Origin: Nothophaeocryptopus gaeumannii
Taxonomy: Eukaryota; Ascomycota; Dothideomycetes; Mycosphaerellales; Mycosphaerellaceae
Reading direction: 5' to 3'
DNA length: 64,000 nt
Assembly (NCBI GenBank): GCA_031771865.1
Contig: JASISA010000001.1
Coordinates: 2,046,001 to 2,110,000, forward strand
The position numbers were made by a program, and so were the translations under genes. The notes under the pieces are model-generated. The model did no database searches, was not told the DNA's origin, and was given only the letters and a program-made list of their open reading frames with translations. Positions 42,401-53,589 of the stretch are shown piece by piece (position 1 is the first letter of the stretch; the number at the start of each line of letters is the position of its first letter).

Positions 42401-43929
42401 CTAGTGGTGGTTACGGTGAGCGTGCTTGTCGAGGTGGCGCTTGTGATCGTAGCTTGGTGCGCCAGTTGAGCAAGCGGTGGCGGTGACGGTGACCTCAGTC
42501 TCCTCGATCACTAACTCAATGACCTCGTTGCCCTTGGTGATGTAGGTCGTTGTGACGACCTCGTCACCATAGCCAGGCGCAGAAGGTGAAGGCGCCGAGG
42601 TGACAGCAGGAGCGCTTGAAGAGCTGCTCCAAGCCGGTGCAGACTCCTTGTCCTTGGTGGCATATGCAACAACGATGCCGCCCTGGGCAGTCGAAGTGTC
42701 TGCTGGGTTCGCTGGAGAGTAGGTAAGGGTTGGGTTGTGGAAGGTGCTTGGCGAGGATGTCTGCTTCAACGAGGTGGTTGGGACGCCCGATGCCCCAGCG
42801 ACCGGGTACTTGGAAGCAGGCTCTGGACCGTATTGGATTGGGACGTCGATTGGAAGACCGTCACAATGACCTTGGCAGTCTTCACCCTCGAAGCCAGATG
42901 GCATTGGGAAAGTGCACTCGGCAGCAACATCGTCATCCTGGATGGTGAAGAGAGGGCAGTCAGAGATCAGACCAGTGTCGCTCGTGCAAGTGTCGATGGC
43001 TGACTTGAGGAAGTCGGCAGACTCCCAACCCATGATGAAGTCTGCATGGTAGCTGGTGCCAACTGGGTCACCAGTGGAGACAAGGAACTGGCCATCCAGT
43101 CCGGCAAACTTGTTAGTGTTGTAGATGGTCTCGTAAAAGAGGAATGGGTAGTGGTGGTCATAGCCTTCTGGGCAGTTACCCTCCTTGACGAGCGATGGGT
43201 AGGCAACGTGCGAGCGGTGGTCCTCGGAGTCGAGCTCACCATTTCCGCACGACGGAAAAGCCATCTCCATACGGATACCATCTTTGCAGTTCGCATCCAT
43301 GTAAGCCTTGTCTGGAAACTGGTGGCGGTAAAGCGAGGCCTCGGGATCCTTGGCATAGTTCAAGCAGTTGAAACCGATGGCACGCTGCTGGAGGAAGAAC
43401 TGGTCGGTTGGGTCGGTAGGCCACAAGCTCAATCCAGTATCTGGGAACGGTCCAGTGAAGTTGCGGTAGGTTGGGTTGCCTGCAATCATGGCAAATCCCT
43501 CCGGGAATGCCTCAAGATCGTCCAGGTAGAAAAGGTAGTACGCCAACATGCCTCCAACGTTGGGAACCATCTCGACGGTGCCATTGGTGTGTTGGAAGTA
43601 GAGCGGCGGGGTCCAATAGGCGGACTTGTCCTGAACGACCTCGCAAGACGTGCAATTGTGAGCTTCATCGGCACACTGAGCCAGGTCCGCGTAGGTGGAG
43701 TTCAGTCCGAAGTCTGTGCACACAATCAGTTCGTTGCCTCCAATCACAAGCTGCTCACATGCAACTCACTTCCACTGCCGAAAACGATGTGCGAGTGGTC
43801 GGCATAGGTGTTAGGCGAGACCAGTGGATCGATGCGTGCAATACCGGTGTTGGAGCGGCACGGCATGCGCCAGAAAGCGGCGACATTGCCGGCGAAGGCG
43901 AGGGCGGAGACGGTGGTAAAGGTCTTCAT
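42401..43929 (-). CDS. Secreted DUF1996 domain protein with Ser/Thr-rich tail
   Basis: Exons 43770-43929 and 42401-43713 (phase-1 intron) give 490 residues. A signal peptide (MKTFTTVSALAFAGNVAAF) is followed at once by the DUF1996 start FWRMPCRSNTGIARIDPLVSP and HSHIVFG-SGNFG, with the intron falling in this conserved spot. The domain (about 20-340) contains many paired cysteines, the HADF motif typical of the family near YHADFIMGW, and CNGLPIDVPIQ-like CDGLPIDVPIQYG at its end. The final 130 residues are Ser/Thr/Pro-rich and probably O-glycosylated, ending in a His/Lys-rich tail. Function of DUF1996 proteins is not established; they are common in fungal secretomes. Confidence 0.88.
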
Positions 43930-46021
43930 GTTGACTGATATCGCGCCTGGCGGTGGATGTTTCGAAACGATGCTGGACGGGCGCCCGCGCGATTATGCTG
44001 CGGTGCCGGCGCAGGAACGAAGGTCAATGCAATGCCCTTGGGCTATTCACAAGCTTCTTCGCGCACAGCGACGAAGATGAGAAATGCTGTCTGTCGGATA
44101 ATGCTTGGCCTGGTCGCCTGGAGCAGGCGATGCTGTAACTGTACTGTTGCGAAGATCGAAAGGATTTCGTGGATGGCGCGCGAGGCTCGAGCTGGTCAAA
44201 TGCCGCGTGCTCGTGGTTGTTGTCCGCAGGGGCTGGAATGGGTATGTGCCTTGCGTCGTGGTGGGTGTCTTGGTCGAATCGGCGTCGGTGTTTTTGTGTG
44301 CGAACTGGTTGATATAAACAAATGAATGGAACGACCGCGATTGTGAGCGCTGGGCGGCAAAATGGCAGTCTGAATGAACAGTTGACTTGATTGTCGTAAG
44401 GAGTGACTGAGGTGAGATTCACAGTTGGCGACGAAGAGGTTGGAGGCAGTCAGTGTTGCAAAGGTGCAAGAGAGAACCCCCAGCTCGCTGTCGCAGACAC
44501 CGTGCACTGATTGCATTTCCTAGCGCCAAACCTTGAAACGAATCGTGCATCAAACCCCCGCCAACCTTCGCGGCGCGCTGCTTTAGCGAGTCCTTTTTCA
44601 AAATTGCCTTTGGATCCTGCACAATAGCCGCACTCCTATCGACCGCACCTGAAGACACACGAAGCGGCGTCCAGTGCGACGTGAAAGATGCTGTTCTCGC
44701 CCGCCAAGCTGCGCATGAAGAGCGCACACGGCCAGAGCTGAGAGCAGGGCGGCTGTCCGGCGCACTACGGAGGTACGAAGTAACATGAGATCACCAACCG
44801 ATCAAACGGTTGTCCGGCTTCTGGTGATAGGGATCCTCATTCGACCTGCAAGACTTCCGCTCAGGGGGCCTACATCCTCGTGGCATACGGTTTGCTATGA
44901 CGCACTCACACGCCTCAACCCTGGACCGGCTGCTATTCCAAGACGCTCCAAGAGACACGGTGTCTGACCGGACGTCTTTCGCGATGCTGCTAGAACACGT
45001 ATCGCAACTTCCGCGACATTACGCGTGACGTTGCCCTTGGTGCACATCTTCAACTTCTCTGTGCCCTCATCAAAAGTGTCCACGCTGCTGTCTGCAAGAA
45101 GAGCGAATTCCGGCAGCAACGACACTGCTTTTCCGTTGCCTGCAAACAGCAAGCGACAACCATGGCAGCGTTGTGCCTTCGTAGCCGATGTTGCGGCTGC
45201 TTGCTCCCGGAAATCAATCTGTCCAGCTGACGCGCTTCGCTGCAGATACCCAAGGCGCCATCTTGGGTCGGATATCTGCTCGGCCGGCTATGAAGAAGAT
45301 ATGTTCTCTACAGCTTCCGTCTGCTTCAAAGCTTCTCCACGTGTGGTGAAGGCGAAACACAGGGAGACCATTGCGAAGCAGGGAAGTCCCTCGTCCCAGG
45401 CTGAATGCCTTGCTACGCTCAGACACCAACCACGCCTCAGTACCGACCTCCAAATCCAACTCTTCCAGCCAAGGCCTTGAACTCAGGCATCACCAAGCAC
45501 CTTCACCACCGGGCGTCGTCTCACGATAGCACAAATCACCGTCGCACAACAAAACCCTCGTCTTCGTCGTATCAGGCACTCAAGCACAGCGCTGCTACTC
45601 TACCGTCGGGCAGCAGATCCCGTCTCACCTTCACCATGGTGCGATTCTCATGCACCGCATTCACCGCGACCACTTATGCCAGACTGATCCAACGTCGTGC
45701 AGGAAATCAGACGTTCGAAACTACTTCATACTTCCTGCGTGGAAGTCATCCAAGAGTAGCACACAAACAGCGGTGTTGCGTGTCCTTATATTGCTATTGG
45801 GCTCATCGGTGCAGTTGGCCAGGGTTATTTCGAGTTTCAAGATCGATTTAGTACGCAGCTGTGCAGGGGTTCATGACCCCGACGTCGCACACGAACACCA
45901 TACGGTACCATGGACATCGAATGTCAAACCACCATCTCTGCAAGCTTCTCCACAGAGCTTGGTGGCGATCTTCATATTGAACTTCATCAATTTGAAGAGA
46001 AGAGTGTTTGCGACGACTCTA
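43930..46021. other. Intergenic, 2.1 kb
   Basis: The longest gene-poor interval after the left transposon cluster. I find no frame with convincing start, splice sites or family motif and no terminal repeats. Confidence 0.5.
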
Positions 46022-49019
46022 TCATCTGCACACAAACGCCAAAACTGACAGCGATATCGCTGTTGCCAACGGTAGCCACACCGGAGACGCAAATTGAACA
46101 CCCATACTATCTGGAGGTCCTCCCTCACCTTGCGCAGCACTCGTGGTGGCTGGTGTTGCTGTGCTAGACGATTTTTTCGCCGCTGTTGTGGTCGGATGCG
46201 TAGTTACTGAAGACGCACTTGTACTCCGCCCCAATGCCTCCGCCAACGAACCTGTCAACATTGTCCTATGCAGGTCGAATGTTTGTGTCTTCGTGCCAGC
46301 TGCAACAATGATTGCGCTGTCACTTGCCCAAATAGTCTGTTGTCCAAAAGTCCAGGTTGAATCAGTCTGGCGCACACCCGCTGTACCAAGATGAAGTCCA
46401 TCCGGAAGCTCAACAGCCGTCAAGGTCGTGCCTGAGAACGTCAACACCGCCGCATCAGCTGTCACCTGGGCAGCCGAGCCGGCAGTGCTTGTTGGAACGT
46501 CCTGAATCATCTCCAGCCGTCCATTGCTGTTCATGCTGGCTTCACCACCCTTCAGCTCGAGTGCTGGCCCTCCGGCCGTGATCGTTGCTTTACCAATAAT
46601 CGCCTGTTTAGATCCACCAGTCTGGATGGCGGTATAGGTATGCGTACCGAAGCTAAAGATGACCCTCGGAATGGTTGGATCGAGCGATGACGCAGACGTG
46701 ACAGATGCGTGATGTGCTGAGGAATGAATAACAGTCCTCGATGACCCAATTCCCAGCCCAGCGAGCACGTAACTTCCAATGTCAGCGGATGCAGTCGATG
46801 GAAGCGCGAATGTGCTCGATCCTATTACGACCTCACTTGGTGCAATGCTAATGACCTCTCCAGATATCGTCTGCGCTGCACCGCCTGCTGTGACGGTATG
46901 GCTTCCGATGGTGACAACGACTGGCTCGGAAGCTGTAGCCGGCTCGGATTTGAAAGACACAGCATTCTGTCCCCCGACCTGTCCTGTGCTCTGGATGGAC
47001 GAAGGATCGTAATTGAATACCTGTGAGGTTGTCGCTTTTGCTGGAACATCTTGATTGCTGAAGCCATTGTCCTGGCTTGTTGTCTGCTGCTTCGGACCCG
47101 ATGAGCCCAAGACCACACTTGGAAGCGGCTGGGACTCAACATTGGCCTCTGACACTCTCGCCGGGATGGCCTGTGTCGTCGTGCTTTCAGACACAGGTGT
47201 CTCGATGCTTTCCGCAGCTGCTGACGCATGCTGAGACTCGGTCGTGAAGGCGACGGGTTCTGGAGAAGACCTCTGTGTTGAAGTAAGCGGATCCGGCGCA
47301 TTCCCTTGTGAGACTGCGAGACTTCTACTTTCGGTCGCCGCTGGAGCGCTCGCTGCAGGAACACCCTCAGATGTCTTCGAACTCGTCCTACTACTTGGCT
47401 CCACCTCCACGACCGGACTAGAGGCCGCCGGTTTCGTAAACTGCGCATCCGCCGTCTGCAACGCTGGACTCTCCCCCGTCGAAACAGGCTCCGCCTTGGT
47501 CGTCGTCGTAATCACTGCATTACTCGGCAACGTCGCACTAGCCTTCACCTCAGCCGGCTGCAGCGCCGTAGGCCTACAAAGCAAAGGGCAGAAGGTCAGT
47601 GTGTGTCTCAGACTTTGGATGCCTCCCGGCCTTTGGTTCCTTACGGATCATATAATCCTTCCCAATCCAATTCACAACTCTTCCACGCCTCGTCCAAATC
47701 CCGAATCTGCTCGGGACCGCCAAATGCGGATTGTAAGGCCTCGTCATGATACTGAACGTCTCCTTACCCAACGCAAATTTCAACTGATTCGTATACGCGC
47801 TCATAGGAGGCGGCCAATTCAAATCTTCTAAATTAAACTGTCCGGCTGCGAGATAGGGTGTCTCTGTCGCGAAGGGGTCGGCGTTTGTGGAGGGTATGAG
47901 GGAGTAGAGCGTTCCGTAGCCGCCGTAGACGGAGGAGAGATCTGAGAGGGGAAGGGGGAGGATGGCGCCTGGATAGCGGGAACCGATTTGCGAGGAGCAT
48001 TCGTTTAGGGCGTAGGCGGTTTGGAAGGAGATGTAAACGGAGGGGGAGATTAGGGTCAAATTCTTATAAACGGCGGTTTCGAGCGAAGCGGGTGTCGTGA
48101 TGGTCGAAGTAGGTGTTGAAGAGGTGTGATTGGCGAAGCCGGTTGGGATCGCTCCTGAGATTGCTCCTGATGCTGTACGCGTGTCTGGGACGGGGAAGTA
48201 GAGTAGTTGGACTGTTCCCCCAGAGATGGTGCATCTGTTACAATCGCCAGCGTACTTGCATTGCTGGTAGAATGAAACAGTACAGGTCGGCGAAGGCTCG
48301 GCGAATCCGGGATACCAACTCGTCACATCGATCCAGCGCGTGTACTCGTGGGCCGTACTCGTCGAGACTGGAACTCCCTCCCCCACAGCTATGGGCACTC
48401 GGCTAGTATAAACTACATCGAAGAGTCCAGTCTTGTAGGTCGTCTTCGTCAAGACACTCCCATCAGTTGTCACATGTGTTGTCGTGTATCCCTTGGTTCC
48501 TACTCCCCACCCTGCTGCTGTGTCTGTCACCAGGTACGACTCCCAGGAAGTGGACCAGGAGCTGTATGTTGAGGCGTCGTAGGTTATAACTCGGGAGCTA
48601 CTCGTCATTGGTATGGTACCGCCATTGAGTTCGGACGCTTTGGAGGACTGATATGAATTTCTGGCTTCGGTCCATGACATTTTATCGGCATCGCAGGCTG
48701 ATGCAGAAGAGGAGCAGGTTGATCGGCAAGAGACGTCTCCCGAAGGACACAATGTTTTGAAGGTGGAGTTCTTGTAGGTGGCGATGTCAGATCCGGCCGT
48801 AATTGTTGCTCTGGAGATTGTGGTGGAGGTCTTGAGGATGGTCGGCCTGGTGCCTGTCGCTGCCAATGTGGAATATGTGGTGCCATTGAGCAATGGCAAA
48901 GGTGGTTTGATGTTGGCTGGGAGTGTCGCTGCTGCTGAGGATGGCTGTGCCAATACTAAGCTCTTCTGAAGCTCAAGAAAGTACAACAAAAACGAGAGTA
49001 TTAATATAGGAGTATGCAT
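46022..49019 (-). CDS. Large Ser/Thr-rich cell-surface protein, probably GPI-anchored
   Basis: The ATG at 49019 opens a signal peptide (MHTPILILSFLLYFLELQ). Exon 1 (47645-49019) encodes a Ser/Thr-rich ectodomain with cysteine clusters (CPSGDVSCRSTCSSSASAC, QCKYAGDCNRC) and ends in KDYMI. Exon 2 encodes a mucin-like half with related blocks such as VTIGSHTVTAGG, VIGSSTFALPS and FSGTTLTAVELPDG, ending in a short hydrophobic tail (PLATAISLSVLAFV) suited to GPI anchoring. Splicing at the exact ends of the introner-like element (47574-47644) breaks the frame. Using the later acceptor at 47515 restores it, giving about 955 residues. No function is known; surface adhesion or wall structure is plausible. 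Confidence 0.6.
47574..47644 (-). mobile_element. Introner-like element, copy B (in surface-protein gene)
   Basis: On the minus strand this runs GTAAGG ... TTTGTAG over 71 bases and matches copy A (4717-4787) at 68 positions. The donor leaves exon 1 in phase 1. Splicing to the element's own TAG would need phase 2 downstream and would reach TGA after about nine codons. An acceptor 59 bases further on (TAATGCAG, last base 47515) fits phase 1 and keeps the long downstream frame open. Either the real intron is 130 bases and contains the element at its 5' side, or an indel has disturbed the gene. Confidence 0.85.
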
Positions 49020-50139
49020 CTTCGCGACAACCAACACACATATAGAGGAAACGACTGAGGGATAAGTTGCGAAAGCCACCTACCTGTATGCTCCTGCATC
49101 GCGGCCATAAAGTAGGCAGCTGACTCCAGACCTTGTTGTTTTCTACGCGCTGCTGTGCCGCTGCATCGCAGTAGCATTCATATCGTGAACCATGAAACCT
49201 GGGGCGCAATGCAGCATGTTGCTTGGCGTCCTATATTGAGCTACAGCAGACCCATCAGGGCGCTTAAAACATTCCGGTGGCATGCCGGCAGTGAGTGAGG
49301 CTGAGATACTGAAGAATTCGGCTTCTGATGCTTCTGAGCAGCGCGAGGGAATGCTCGACATGATGCTTGGTTCCGGGAGGCTTCGGTGTCTGCGAGATGG
49401 AAGATCATGAACCTGAAGTCTGCAGTCTGAAGTCTGAAGTCGATACAGTACCGGTCCGAGTGTCCAGATCGAATCCAGTGCCGGGACATCCTTGCAATCT
49501 GGCTCCTCGCGCTCCAGCTTGTTCTCCTGAATTCACTTCGCAACAGACTGACGGCACAACGAACCGCTCACAGACTGTCCCAACGACGAAGGCTGCGAGA
49601 GGAATGTGGGCGGGCTCTCCACATGTAGGTGGGAAGATTGGCCGATTCAGCATCATTTGGGCCAGGACGCCTCCGTGACTTCGAAGGACGACTTTTGTTC
49701 CAACTATGAGGGCTTCATCAGCTCTTCATTGGAGCTGTGAAGGACAACTCGAGAATAATTATGTGAAGGACTTGCGTGAGTTCACTAGGAATCCAGAGAG
49801 GAGCGTATCTCTTGACCTCCTGAGAGGAAACCCCTGCTGGAGTGGAGTGACGTCACGGCCGAGATGGCACCTTCCTCGCCTGCATTGCATTGAGAAAAGC
49901 GGGAACATGTGAAGACAAGTCGCGTCCACGAGATTGTGCATCTTCCCGTGAAGGAGTGAGCTCGAAACAATTGCCTGTGAGGCTGCAGCAAACGCCTTGA
50001 CCGTGCCTCAATGAGGTCATGCCACCACGTCTCGCGCTCTTGGTTGGCAATGAGAGCCAACACCCTGGCATCCATCAGCGCTTAACTTCAGTACATAACC
50101 ACCACTCTTGGCCTGCCGCAAAAGTGCAATTCATCCAAC
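49020..50139. other. Intergenic, divergent promoters
   Basis: No supported gene. Contains a short CTGAAGT repeat near 49420-49440 and a CRE palindrome at 49848. Confidence 0.55.
49848..49855. promoter_or_regulatory. CRE palindrome TGACGTCA upstream of the GH64 gene
   Basis: A perfect 8-base ATF/CREB-type bZIP site lies about 285 bases before the GH64 start. One such site can occur by chance; relevance is inferred only from position. Confidence 0.35.
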
Positions 50140-51426
50140 ATGCCCGACTCGCTGCAGATATCACTGAAGAACGACGGCGACTCTGATCAGGTCCATGCTT
50201 ACGTGACTGGAATCGCCATTCAGCAGGAAGGCAAGCGATGCCTCCTCAAGGCCAACGGCAAAGACCTGTACTTTCCAACAGAAGTGAGCAGCATTGGGAC
50301 ACAACTGCAAGAAGACTGCGCTATCCCTCTCGGTCCGCCCGAAAATGCCGTGACTATAACGATACCGCAGATAGCCGGAGGCCGAATATGGATCGTGGAG
50401 GGCAAGCTCACGTTCTTGCTCAACCCAGGAGGGCCGGCACTGGTCGAGCCTTCCGTTTTGAACCCTAGCGATCCAAACGCGAATGTCAATTTTGGTTTCG
50501 CTGAGTTCACGCTCAATGATGCCCAGCTGTATGCAAACATCTCATACGTGGACTTCGTGCCCAGAATACCAATCGCCATCACCCTGCAACAGAATTCAGG
50601 CGAGATGCAGCACGTGGCAGGTATGGCTCCAGATGGACTTGATCGAATGGCAGATGGTCTCCGACAGCAAGCGCAGAAAGACGGTCGGCCCTGGGACAAG
50701 CTTGTTGTGAACCAAGACGGCCGCAATCTTCGCATCCTCAATGCTACTCACGGCGGTGCTGTTGGTGCCAGCTTCGATGGTTATTTCGAGCCTTTGGTGG
50801 AGGAGGTCTGGCAGAAGTACAGCTCCAACTGCAAATGCAGGATCAATACGCAAGCCGGTGCTGGCGTTCTCGAGGGACAAATCGGTCACAACGGCCGTCT
50901 CAAGATTGGCGATGAGGAGTTCGACAAGCCAAACACCGCGGATATTTTAGGGTGCAACTCTGGACCTTTCACTACGGGTCCTTCGCCGACACGAAACGCC
51001 ATCATTCCCCGGCTTGCGGCTGCATTCGTGAGGTCTTCGTTGGTCGAATGCGAGGACCACCCCAGCCAGCCGAGTACTTTCTACAATCGAGATCCTACAA
51101 ACCACTATGCCAGGCTGGTACACGAATGTAACATTGACAAGAAGGGCTATGCTTTTGCATATGACGACGTGCAGCCGGACGACGGAGAAGACCAATCTGG
51201 AAAGGTCAATGCTGGAGATCCGCTTCTCTTCACGGTCACGGTTGGCGGCAAGAACATAGCAGCTGGCAATGGAGGAGCTGCCGTCTCTCACCCTCCGCAA
51301 CCATCAACGTATGACCGCCCTCCGCCGCCCCCTCCAGCTGAGACCCGCCCCCAACCGCAAAGAAGCGAGAGTAAAGGCGGATTCGCGCAAAAGCTTTTGG
51401 GTAAAGCAAAAGCGATGCATCGATAA
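50140..51426 (+). CDS. GH64-like beta-1,3-glucanase (thaumatin-like fold)
   Basis: Intronless, 428 residues. Family landmarks are IPQIAGGRIWIVEGKLTFLLNPGGPALVEPS, the central NFGFAEFTLND-QLYANISYVDFV with a candidate catalytic acid, GYFEPLVEEVWQKY, and the C-terminal NHYARLVHECNIDKKGYAFAYDDV. Bacterial members release laminaripentaose from beta-1,3-glucan. The protein starts MPDSLQISLKNDG, with no signal peptide, so either it is not secreted by the classical route or an upstream exon is missing. The last 60 residues are Pro-rich and basic (PPPPPPAETRPQPQ ... KLLGKAKAMHR), an unusual extension. Catalytic residues were not verified. Confidence 0.75.
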   Translation: MPDSLQISLKNDGDSDQVHAYVTGIAIQQEGKRCLLKANGKDLYFPTEVSSIGTQLQEDCAIPLGPPENAVTITIPQIAGGRIWIVEGKLTFLLNPGGPALVEPSVLNPSDPNANVNFGFAEFTLNDAQLYANISYVDFVPRIPIAITLQQNSGEMQHVAGMAPDGLDRMADGLRQQAQKDGRPWDKLVVNQDGRNLRILNATHGGAVGASFDGYFEPLVEEVWQKYSSNCKCRINTQAGAGVLEGQIGHNGRLKIGDEEFDKPNTADILGCNSGPFTTGPSPTRNAIIPRLAAAFVRSSLVECEDHPSQPSTFYNRDPTNHYARLVHECNIDKKGYAFAYDDVQPDDGEDQSGKVNAGDPLLFTVTVGGKNIAAGNGGAAVSHPPQPSTYDRPPPPPPAETRPQPQRSESKGGFAQKLLGKAKAMHR

Positions 51427-51644
51427 ACAAGTAGCTCTGCCGTTCATATGCCTCAATACGACGCATGACGTGAAGTTAATGTAAAGAGGAGCAGCTCTAT
51501 ATAGCGGCAATTTACACGCTGCAGCCGAGTAAACTCAGAAGATGACACAGCTTTCCAACCAATTAGATCTCTCGAGCTCTACCCTACGCTATCACGGTAT
51601 CATACGGTGTGCGTCTGCATCTCGTGAATCATTTTGCCAGAGTC

Positions 51645-52163
51645 ATGAACATGCCCTTGGGAAAGTGCATCGCAATGTTCAAGTTCACCAACCATCCACT
51701 GGACAGAGCGGCCATCACTACGGACCACGGGAGCCCCACTAAGGATGAAGTCACCGCTGCAGAACACGTCAAGAATCTGACAATCTCCATGTTCGACATC
51801 TTCAACCACCGAGGCGCCAAGAGCATGACTACTCACCTCGCGGATGACTTTATAAACATCAGGGAGTTCACGGACCGGGTACAGCAGAGGTCGGATCGAG
51901 CGACGCACCTCAGCAACATCCAACAATGGATTAAGGCAAACCCAGATCTATCCTGCGAGATCCTGAACATATCCGCCAAGCTTGCTTTTGACAAGAAGAG
52001 GGCTACTATATGGTTGACGACTATCGTGAGCTTTCCTGAGACCACACTAAAACGAGAGAGCGTCAGCGCATTGGAATGGGAGAACAGGCCCGAGGTCGGA
52101 TGGGTCTGCTTTCAGATTCGAAGTATGGAAGGCTCCGGATACTTCGTCAACATGAAGATATGA
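51645..52163 (+). CDS. Hypothetical NTF2/SnoaL-like protein
   Basis: Intronless, 172 residues from the first ATG. The pattern EHVKNLTISMFDIFNHRGAKSMTTHLADDFIN (start helix then strand), a central RSDRATHLSNIQQWIKANPDL helix, and strands with ISAKLAFDKKRATIWLTTIVSF fit the cone-shaped NTF2-like fold used by SnoaL-type enzymes and ligand-binding proteins. No catalytic residues can be assigned. No signal peptide. Fold call is by pattern only. Confidence 0.5.
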   Translation: MNMPLGKCIAMFKFTNHPLDRAAITTDHGSPTKDEVTAAEHVKNLTISMFDIFNHRGAKSMTTHLADDFINIREFTDRVQQRSDRATHLSNIQQWIKANPDLSCEILNISAKLAFDKKRATIWLTTIVSFPETTLKRESVSALEWENRPEVGWVCFQIRSMEGSGYFVNMKI

Positions 52164-52207
52164 GCGGAGATTATATTACGAGTGCTTCATCCACGCCCTG
52201 ATCCCCC

Positions 52208-52985
52208 CTAATGGCCTTGCTGCCGCTCAATGGCATCTACTATCTCGTCCACCAGCTGAAGGGCATCCTTCACCTGCTACTCTTGGTCGAGATCCCAGAT
52301 CCAGTCCTGTCGACTTGTGATGGCTTTTTGAACATCCTCTGCTCTCGCACCGACACCTGGCTCGTTCATGGACCCGACTCGACCGATTTGACGACTTGAA
52401 GTCACGACTTTCTGTGATCGGAAGCGCTGGACTCAGGACAAAAAAGATCGAAATACCTTGGAACGGTGTCGAAGCATGAGCTGCATCACCCGTAATCGCC
52501 GCCCTCCCTTTGAAGTACGTCGAAGCAGGTGGCATTTCCCAGATCGACCACGCCATGACCGAGCCATCATCAGGCATGGGGTCAACTAATTTGCGCGAAT
52601 AACCGCTCCACTCCGCGAAATTCGCTTTGATGTCCTCGACATTGGCTTTCGTCGTCCACTTGTCATGGTCTCAGTGAGGGATGTTGAAGACCGAGACTCC
52701 GATATAGTACAATGTACGATTGGCGAGAGGGATTCCGAAGACGAAACCATTCTTGCCGTTCAGCGATGCGGGTTTCTGTAAGAGCTATCCGAGTTTGGCT
52801 TCTGCGACTTCAATGGGGACTGTTGCGCGGTACTGCACTGCTTCTGTGAGGAAAGCCGAAGAAGCCGGATTTTGCGGACCCAGGACTTGTTCCCGGACAG
52901 CAGAGTGCACACCATCTGCACCGATAAACCATCCGCAGTCGCGGTCGTCCCATCCTTGAAAACCATCGTCAACGGCGCATCAGCA
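52208..52985 (-). pseudogene. Decayed FAD-dependent aromatic hydroxylase (salicylate-hydroxylase-like)
   Basis: Minus-strand pieces of a group A flavoprotein monooxygenase survive in order. LTMVFKDGTTATAD is followed, after a frameshift, by WFIGADGVHSAVREQVLG (the GD-type NAD(P)H/FAD motif). Then comes a TAG after EVAEAKLG, then NGKNGFVFGIPLANRTLYYIG, a TGA in place of an expected Trp codon after VFNIPH. The FAD-binding YFKGRAAITGDAAHASTPFQG is intact. Past a probable intron the C-terminus SRQDWIWDLDQE is cut by TAG before QVKDALQLVDEIV. The N-terminal Rossmann region is not recognisable upstream. At least one frameshift and three stops mean it cannot make a working enzyme. Confidence 0.8.
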
Positions 52986-53589
52986 CTGTGGCTGAGCTGG
53001 GGTGGCTCTCTTTAGTAAGCGGCACTACTCATCTATAATATACATCGCCCTTCATCCTTCTTGCTTCTTGACCAGTGCTCTTACAAAACACCAAAAGCTG
53101 GCCGTATGATACCGATCTCTCCTCAGGAAGAAATGGACGAGCTGGCCGTCGGTCGTTTGAGACCTTATCAAGCTTCGCAGGCCGACGTCTATCTCAACCC
53201 CTCTCGACCCAGGTTGCCAGGTTGCCAGGATGTCAAGCGAGTGCCATGCGACTACCATGTGCAGTACACTCCCTTCTCACTCACATTGCCGATTGCATCC
53301 TGGCTGCCTTGATCTGATGGCATTGGCTGTTTTGCTGCGAAAAGGCCTTTATCTGTGTCTGTCCAGATATGCCCTTGCCTGTTGCAAATCATGTACAGCT
53401 ACGGCTTCAGAGAGAGCATGCACTCGCGACTTCGACCAGCATGTCGCCTATCAGTTCATATGTTGTAGGTGATGTGTGCACCTCTGCAGCCAGAATTTCC
53501 ATCAGTGGTATCAGTGAAGTATCACGCCTCTGTCTGCCCACATCTGCGCTTCTTTTCGGCGTCCACTCTTACTTTGTACTATCGGCACC
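52986..53589. other. Intergenic, may hide the lost N-terminus of the decayed hydroxylase
   Basis: No supported gene. The minus strand at 53052-53258 keeps an open frame, but I cannot match it to the Rossmann half of a flavoprotein. Confidence 0.4.

Noticed and set aside
43930..46021. Several short open frames in the 2.1-kb gap
   Set aside because: None has a signal peptide, splice structure or recognisable domain.
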